A DNA stretch of 55,865 nt, from the NCBI GenBank assembly GCA_017417055.1, contig JAFPZX010000029.1, forward strand, positions 1-55,865, written 5' to 3'. Positions within the stretch are counted from its first letter, which is position 1. Each line of letters begins with the position of its first letter. A program made the position numbers and the translations under genes. A model generated the notes under the pieces. It was not told the DNA's origin and did not search any database. It worked only from the letters and a program-made list of their open reading frames with translations. Positions 51,585 through 55,865 of the stretch are shown here, in pieces. The stretch is from Anaerolineaceae bacterium (GTDB taxonomy: Bacteria; Chloroflexota; Anaerolineae; Anaerolineales; Anaerolineaceae).

Positions 51585-52064
51585 TTACAATTTTTTTTCA
51601 TCTGCAAACGGTTTTTGCTGCTGCTCTCCGCAATAAGGGCAAAGATTCCATGGTAATTCCAAAGCCCTTCCGCATGATACACATTTTTTCTTGATTTTTG
51701 TATGACAATACGGACATACGATCCAATCGGTTTGAATATTGTGACCACAGCTCGGACATTTTTCTGAAATTCCGATTTCTCTCAGCAGTGCTTCTTCCTC
51801 GATTGCATCCTGATACTTTTGTTCAAAGGTTTTTTTTGGCCTGATGAACAGATATACAAAAATACCGGGAATAAACAACACGACCACGAAAAGAACGCTA
51901 AGAATAATCATAAACGGATCCCGTGTGCGTGAGCGTATATCCCGCAAAACCCATAAAATCAGACCGATCCATAAAGCGATTAGAAACGCGATGCCGAATG
52001 CGACTGCATAGGTCATCAGGTTTTTCATATCAAATGAATCAAGAAAAGCAAAACCGTTATTCAT
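51585..52064 (-). CDS. membrane protein with zinc-ribbon tail
   Basis: A 159-residue protein with two membrane helices (about residues 15-39 and 50-73) and a cytoplasmic C-terminal tail carrying CxxC pairs in series: CPSCGHN, CPYCHTK, CVSCGRA and CPYCGEQ, that is, two zinc ribbons. Such proteins are frequent hypothetical genes in Chloroflexota. It is immediately upstream of parA on the same strand. The function is unknown. Confidence 0.75.
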   Translation of the reverse strand: MNNGFAFLDSFDMKNLMTYAVAFGIAFLIALWIGLILWVLRDIRSRTRDPFMIILSVLFVVVLFIPGIFVYLFIRPKKTFEQKYQDAIEEEALLREIGISEKCPSCGHNIQTDWIVCPYCHTKIKKKCVSCGRALELPWNLCPYCGEQQQKPFADEKKL

Positions 52065-52121
52065 AACTCAGGAATTATAGCATAAAATTATAATACCTTA
52101 TAGGGGCAGATAAAAAACATC

Positions 52122-52745
52122 ATGTTTACAGGGTCTTTCGATTTTCAATTTCTCATTTCAGTTGGCCGTGTTATTCTCAATGCGGCTGTTTTATACCTGT
52201 TGACGATCATTTACCTTCAATTCTATAAATTAACAAGAAAGGAAAAACAATTCCCTTCCTTTCCGAACGGCAGGATAAAAGCACTGGGTATTTTTTTATT
52301 TTACGTAATTCTCAGCGGAATCGGGACAAGCGGCAGAATACAGCCAAAATATATTATCCCGATTTTAGGCATAACAGCCGGCATTGATTTCCTTATCCAC
52401 AGAATTCCGACTGAGTTTCTTGTGATATTGCTGCTGATCAGCATCCAATCAACTGACAAAAACACGATTTGGCTGCGTATATTGTTTGCAGCACTTGTGT
52501 TTATTCCTTGGTCTGCGGTCCGGAAGAAACTGGATATGGGGCTTTACGATATTCTTCTGATTTCGATCCTGTCATTGAACCTTTCCGGCTTTTCGAAGAT
52601 ACTGCAATTTTCATCAGCAATTCTTATTTTATGGGGTGCGGCCGGTTTGATTCTGCAAAAAGTATACGGAAGAAAACCGGGTACAAAGATTGCCCTTGCT
52701 CCGCTGATTGCTGCTGCTTTTATTTTTGTGATGGTGATTCCGTAA
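52122..52745 (+). CDS. membrane protein resembling A24 prepilin peptidase, degenerate
   Basis: A 207-residue polytopic protein with about six helices. GITAGIDFLIHRIPTEFLVI resembles the first Asp motif of CpaA/A24 peptidases (D...RIPN), and KKLDMGLYDILLISIL resembles the GxGD motif with Tyr for the second Gly. Both catalytic Asp positions could therefore be present, but the motif is clearly altered. No pilin genes are nearby. The gene converges with nusB and overlaps its end by 26 bases. Confidence 0.6.
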   Translation: MFTGSFDFQFLISVGRVILNAAVLYLLTIIYLQFYKLTRKEKQFPSFPNGRIKALGIFLFYVILSGIGTSGRIQPKYIIPILGITAGIDFLIHRIPTEFLVILLLISIQSTDKNTIWLRILFAALVFIPWSAVRKKLDMGLYDILLISILSLNLSGFSKILQFSSAILILWGAAGLILQKVYGRKPGTKIALAPLIAAAFIFVMVIP

Positions 52746-53154
52746 GGTTGTCGGCAATTGATCCCAGAACCCCATTAACAAACTTCGGCGCTGTATCAGA
52801 ACCAAATCGCTTTGCCAGTTCCACCGATTCGTTGATCGCCACGCGATCCGGTGTTTCCTTTGAAATTGCGAATTCGTATGCCGCGATCCGGATGATATTG
52901 ACATCGATGGTCGGAACCTGTTCAATTGGCCAGTCAACGGCATATTTTTTTATCATTTCATCAATTTCAGCTTTGTGATTGATAACGCCGGTAACCAAAT
53001 CAATGACAAATTTCTTTTCATCGTCATTGGGAACTTCAACTGATTCAAATCGATGCGTCAAAATATCAGCAACTTTATGACCGGAAAGATCATATTCATA
53101 CAATGCCTGCAGCGCAACACCGCGCAGAAAAGTTCGTTCGCTGATTCCTTCCAT
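52720..53154 (-). CDS. nusB: transcription antitermination factor NusB
   Basis: A 144-residue all-helical NusB. It binds boxA RNA with NusE (S10) in rRNA antitermination. Signatures: RTFLRGVALQALYEYDL near the start, IDEMIKKYAVDWPIEQVPTI, ANIIRIAAYEF-type NIIRIAAYEFAI, and RVAINESVELAKRFGSDTAP at the C-terminal end. It follows the Asp23 gene by two bases, the same order as yqhY-nusB in Bacillota. Confidence 0.92.
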   Translation of the reverse strand: MEGISERTFLRGVALQALYEYDLSGHKVADILTHRFESVEVPNDDEKKFVIDLVTGVINHKAEIDEMIKKYAVDWPIEQVPTIDVNIIRIAAYEFAISKETPDRVAINESVELAKRFGSDTAPKFVNGVLGSIADNLTESPSQK

Positions 53155-53156
53155 AG

Positions 53157-53480
53157 TTATTTCACTTCCGGATAACTGAAGTCTTCGATATGAATGTTCA
53201 CATATCCTACATTCATCCCTGCCATTTCTTTAACGGCACGCGCGATCTTGTTTTGGACGCGTTTACAGACTTCCATCGTGTTGGCGTCAGATTTTAGGAC
53301 CAGATAGACATCCGCATTGACAGTGCCGTCTGTAATTTTCATCTTTACGCCATTTTGAGCATTGCTGTTGCTGTATAGTCTGGCAACACCTTGTGTATCA
53401 TTGGCAGTCATTTGAATAATGGTTTCCATTACCTCAGGGGCAACGGTTGTATTTCCGGGAACACGTTCTTTTTCGTTCAT
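53157..53480 (-). CDS. Asp23/Gls24 (YqhY-like) family protein
   Basis: A 107-residue Asp23/Gls24-family protein. Characteristic segments: APEVMETIIQMTANDTQGVA, VKMKITDGTVNADVYLVLKS, VCKRVQNKIARAVKEM and GYVNIHIEDFSYPE. YqhY-type members next to nusB are linked to fatty-acid synthesis control in Bacillus; that link is established for Bacillus, not for this organism. It is probably co-transcribed with nusB. Confidence 0.9.
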   Translation of the reverse strand: MNEKERVPGNTTVAPEVMETIIQMTANDTQGVARLYSNSNAQNGVKMKITDGTVNADVYLVLKSDANTMEVCKRVQNKIARAVKEMAGMNVGYVNIHIEDFSYPEVK

Positions 53481-53596
53481 AATTGTTTACCCTCTCTGTC
53501 TTTATTATAAAGTTATTTTTGAAAAAATAATAAAACCTGTATGAATTTATTTTTCTGTATCGGTAATTGTTTATTCCAAGCCTGCGCTGCTTGTTC

Positions 53597-53644
53597 TATT
53601 GACTCAATTCAGAGTTATCGAAAACAGGTCACTTTGACTCATTC
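53597..53644. repeat. repeat family 2, copy at the YolD gene end
   Basis: TTGACTCAATTCAGAGTTAT then AACAGGTCACTTTGACTC, matching the right part of 47203-47275. On the minus strand its end reads GAATGAGTCA, which supplies the TGA stop of the YolD-like gene (53639). Confidence 0.7.
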
Positions 53645-54073
53645 CGGAAAGTTACCTGTTTCGATTCTTATAATATCATCAAATTTGACTTTTGATCCGT
53701 TTGTAAGGATTAAAAGTCTTTCATATGTGTCGATTTTTTCCAATCTCCCCTGATATATTGGATAGCTGCCGCCTTTCTTTTTTGCATCCGGAGCATATAC
53801 GGTTATTTTAACTTTCGGACGGCTGCTGATTTGCGTCTGCAGTTTTGTCAGTCTTCTGTTGATGCGATCCTTTTCCCGATCATCCAGATAAATTTTTTCT
53901 TCTGTCACTCTGCCGGCTTCATCGATCACTCCGGAATAACCGGTCAATGCTGCAAAAGGAGAAAACTGAGCTGCCCGGTCAGATAAAGACATCCTCAGGT
54001 GCCGTTTTGGTTCCGGCCTGGGAAGGTTGAGAATATCATTGTAATCATGTATGCTTGTCATATTTTGTCTCAA
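53639..54073 (-). CDS. YolD-like protein
   Basis: A 144-residue protein of the YolD family, small partners of Y-family polymerases, often encoded just next to umuC/uvrX genes. Signature regions: YNDILNLPRPEPKRHLRMSL, DRAAQFSPFAALTGYSGVID and the basic middle KDRINRRLTKLQTQ. The C-terminal beta half (YQGRLEKIDTYERLLILTN) is an Sm-like strand pattern typical of the family. It starts three bases after the polymerase gene stops; its stop codon is part of a family 2 repeat. Confidence 0.87.
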   Translation of the reverse strand: MRQNMTSIHDYNDILNLPRPEPKRHLRMSLSDRAAQFSPFAALTGYSGVIDEAGRVTEEKIYLDDREKDRINRRLTKLQTQISSRPKVKITVYAPDAKKKGGSYPIYQGRLEKIDTYERLLILTNGSKVKFDDIIRIETGNFPE

Positions 54074-54076
54074 TAT

Positions 54077-55597
54077 TTATGATTTATGACCGCCGATTTG
54101 CTGGTTCCGCTCTTTTTGCCGCGCGTTTTCCTGCAAATTCATGCCCTTTAATACTGCGTTTTTCCCAAATTTCTTCTGCAGGTCCAGAATAGAACGCTGC
54201 AGTCTGTCTTCACGATCAAGCCTATCTTGTATGATTTGCTCCTGTTTCCTCAGTTCCGCGTAATCAGTAAACAAATCAAGCTGCTCTTCCTTATGCTGCT
54301 GCGAGATTTCATCCTTCGGATAAACATGATTGAAAATTACGTAGATATGACGGATTAGCAGATTTTTATCTGTAATTCTTTCGTATATTTTCATCATTGC
54401 GTCTGTCAAAAGCAGCCCGGATGAAGTGAATCGTCCGATATTTTCAGAACCATGCGCTGCTTTTGGTGTTTCCCGCCCATAGTAATCGGCCTTTACCGGA
54501 CCGGTGTATTTTGCAGCACGGTCCGGATCAGTCAGGTTTTGCCTGTCATAATGAATTGAGAGCACTGCCTGGTCGCAAACCAATCCTTTGGCTACCAGGC
54601 TTAGTGCCAGGTCATCGGTCATTTCGCGGACAATAACTTCCGCATCTTTATACGTATAGGGACAGCTGAGTACCTGCCCGGAACTGATGGAATTGTTCTC
54701 AGATTTATAGGCTTTGATATCGGCTATTGTGCATGGTTCCCATCCCCATGCATGATCGATGAGCAATTCCGCATTAACGCCAAACATATCATAAAGCAGA
54801 TCTTCCGAATAATAATCATTTTTGCCGCCCAAAGAGCATTTTGCAATATCACCCATCGTGTACAGGCCCTTTTCAGCGAGCCTTTTGGCGTATCCGCGGC
54901 CAACACGCCAAAAATCAGTGATGGGACGGTGATTCCATAACTGTTTGCGGTAACTTATCTCGTCTAATTCGGCGATTCGTACACCGAATTCGTCCGGCGG
55001 GTTATGTTTTGCTTCAATATCCATTGCAACTTTGGCGAGATACATGTTGGTGCCGATGCCGGCAGTAGCGGTTATTCCGGTTTCGTAAAAAACATCCCGG
55101 ATCAATTGCATGGTCAGTTCATGTGCACTTTTTTTATAACTTTTTATATAATTTGTCAGGTCAATAAAAACTTCATCAATTGAATAAACATGGATATCTT
55201 CCTCGGAAATATAATTCAGATAGATGCTGTATATCTTTCCGCTGATTTCCATGTAATGTCCCATGCGCGGAGTCGCAACCAGGTAGTCAAGAGCAAGTGA
55301 AGGATCTTTTGACAGTACATCTGTGTTATAAGATGAACCGACAAGCTGCCTACGCGGAGATTTTTGTCTTCTTGCATTGTTTATCTCTTTTACTTTGCTG
55401 ACAACCTCAAATAATCTTGGACGTCCGGGAATCCCGAATGATTTTAATCCCGGTGAAACAGCAAGGCAGATCGTCTTTTCAGTACGGGATGCATCAGCTA
55501 CCACCAGGTTGGTGACAAGCGGATCCAAACCTCGCGCAACACATTCAACCGAGGCATAGAAAGATTTTAAATCAATCGCCGCATAGATCCTGTCCAA
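54077..55597 (-). CDS. Y-family DNA polymerase (UmuC/UvrX-like)
   Basis: A 506-residue translesion polymerase. Catalytic Asp in YAAIDLKSFYASVE (residues 5-18) and the second site YSIDEVFIDLT with Asp-Glu. Further motifs are TATAGIGTNMYLAKVAMDIE and the helix-hairpin-helix region RVGRGYAKRLAEKGLYTMGD. The C-terminal part contains the little-finger domain and a charged tail. I start at TTG 55597 because an AAAGGAG site lies six bases upstream and the protein begins right at the catalytic domain; the longer reading adds 57 residues of non-conserved sequence. With YolD it forms a mutagenic-repair pair probably under SOS control. Confidence 0.9.
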   Translation of the reverse strand: MDRIYAAIDLKSFYASVECVARGLDPLVTNLVVADASRTEKTICLAVSPGLKSFGIPGRPRLFEVVSKVKEINNARRQKSPRRQLVGSSYNTDVLSKDPSLALDYLVATPRMGHYMEISGKIYSIYLNYISEEDIHVYSIDEVFIDLTNYIKSYKKSAHELTMQLIRDVFYETGITATAGIGTNMYLAKVAMDIEAKHNPPDEFGVRIAELDEISYRKQLWNHRPITDFWRVGRGYAKRLAEKGLYTMGDIAKCSLGGKNDYYSEDLLYDMFGVNAELLIDHAWGWEPCTIADIKAYKSENNSISSGQVLSCPYTYKDAEVIVREMTDDLALSLVAKGLVCDQAVLSIHYDRQNLTDPDRAAKYTGPVKADYYGRETPKAAHGSENIGRFTSSGLLLTDAMMKIYERITDKNLLIRHIYVIFNHVYPKDEISQQHKEEQLDLFTDYAELRKQEQIIQDRLDREDRLQRSILDLQKKFGKNAVLKGMNLQENARQKERNQQIGGHKS

Positions 55598-55677
55598 TTC
55601 CTGCTCCTTTGTGAATTTAATTATAACATATGTACTATAAAAAAGAAAAGCCATATGAATCAGATTTGACAATTTCG

Positions 55678-55712
55678 TAAGGAAGCACTGATTAATTGGG
55701 GGGGGGAGGTGT
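55678..55712. repeat. TIR repeat family 1, copy H (left end) with G-tract
   Basis: TAAGGAAGCACTGATTAATT is a full match to the left terminal repeat, followed by a run of nine G. The usual GGGGACGG core is missing. The remaining 150 bases to the window end hold no recognisable gene. Confidence 0.65.
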
Positions 55713-55865
55713 ACCCATGTTGAGCGTGTCTGTTTCAAATTTCCATAGAAATATTTAAAGAAGTTCACTGCTATTGATTATATCTCTAAATAATTGATAA
55801 TAAGGTGCGGACGCTTTTCCGGAAGACACGATCGGAAATGAAGCTTGATGGATTTGAGGTTGATC

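Noticed and set aside
49925-52064. parS centromere sites near parAB
   Set aside because: Looked for TGTTTCACGTGAAACA-like palindromes around parAB and saw none; sites may lie outside the window.
1-55865. CRISPR array or prophage
   Set aside because: No regularly spaced direct repeats with unique spacers and no phage structural, integrase or terminase genes seen.

Overview
The window looks like a chromosomal segment of an anaerobic bacterium of the Chloroflexota, most likely class Anaerolineae. This is an inference. It rests on a secreted lipoprotein with two Ig-like domains of the NBR1 type, a lipoprotein lytic transglycosylase with a Thr/Pro-rich linker, the SecG sequence, and oxygen-sensitive enzymes (an indolepyruvate-type ferredoxin oxidoreductase, superoxide reductase plus rubredoxin, an NapH-like Fe-S membrane protein). 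Several traits are shared with Bacillota (a T-box leader, Asp23-NusB gene order, a YolD/Y-polymerase pair, a CD1871A-type small protein), so a clostridial origin is not fully excluded. No prophage, CRISPR array, rRNA or transposase gene was seen.

Layout. 1-7.6 kb, minus strand: truncated HD-domain gene, secreted protein, then a four-gene run (membrane protein, divergent PlsY, membrane protein, gyrB) and a secreted LamG-like protein. 7.6-11.6 kb, minus: rfbA, HAD phosphatase, overlapping ATP-grasp/esterase pair. 12.1-17.6 kb, plus: CXXC small protein and Fe-S protein, tRNA-Arg (minus), DUF1461 protein, thioredoxin, secreted protein, RNase Z, and PrsW followed in the same frame by an FHA domain. 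17.6-21.2 kb: unknown protein, TlyA, Pr6Pr-like membrane protein, FtsH-like ATPase without a protease domain. 21.3-26.6 kb, minus: three tandem M42 aminopeptidases and a chlI/chlD-type chelatase gene whose two halves lie in different frames joined at an A9 run. 26.7-31.5 kb, plus: LysM/M23 peptidase, AI-2E permease, Pro/Gln/Asn-rich protein, FGE-fold protein. 31.7-32.3 kb: superoxide reductase and a short rubredoxin. 32.6-33.8 kb, minus: GltD-like flavoprotein. 34.1-41.4 kb, plus: a T-box-controlled operon of CoA ligase, IorA, IorB, PaaK-type ligase, ACT protein and aminotransferase. 41.5-46.8 kb, minus: NBR1-Ig lipoprotein, lytic transglycosylase, DUF2085 and PHP-like proteins. 46.9-49.0 kb, plus: secG and a peptide-binding protein. 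49.1-52.1 kb, minus: GNAT, parB, parA, zinc-ribbon protein. 52.1-55.6 kb: A24-like membrane protein (plus), nusB, Asp23, YolD-like protein and Y-family polymerase (minus).

The most interesting system is the T-box operon. Its leader carries a canonical T-box and terminator, and the best-placed specifier codon reads UAU (Tyr). Such a leader switches genes on when an aminoacyl-tRNA is scarce. The encoded set (aryl-acid activation, 2-oxoacid:ferredoxin oxidoreductase, transaminase) is therefore more easily read as making aromatic amino acids from arylacetates by reductive carboxylation than as degrading them. The second highlight is the chelatase gene at 24587-26628, where a -1 frameshift at A9 would give a 680-residue ChlD-like protein while normal termination gives a 366-residue ChlI-like protein.

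Two families of short non-coding inverted repeats are scattered between genes. One has TAAGGAAGCACTGATTAATT-like ends and a GGGGACGG hairpin core; the other is built on GAGTCAAA/TTTGACTC. Several copies begin exactly at, or contribute, the stop codon of the neighbouring gene.
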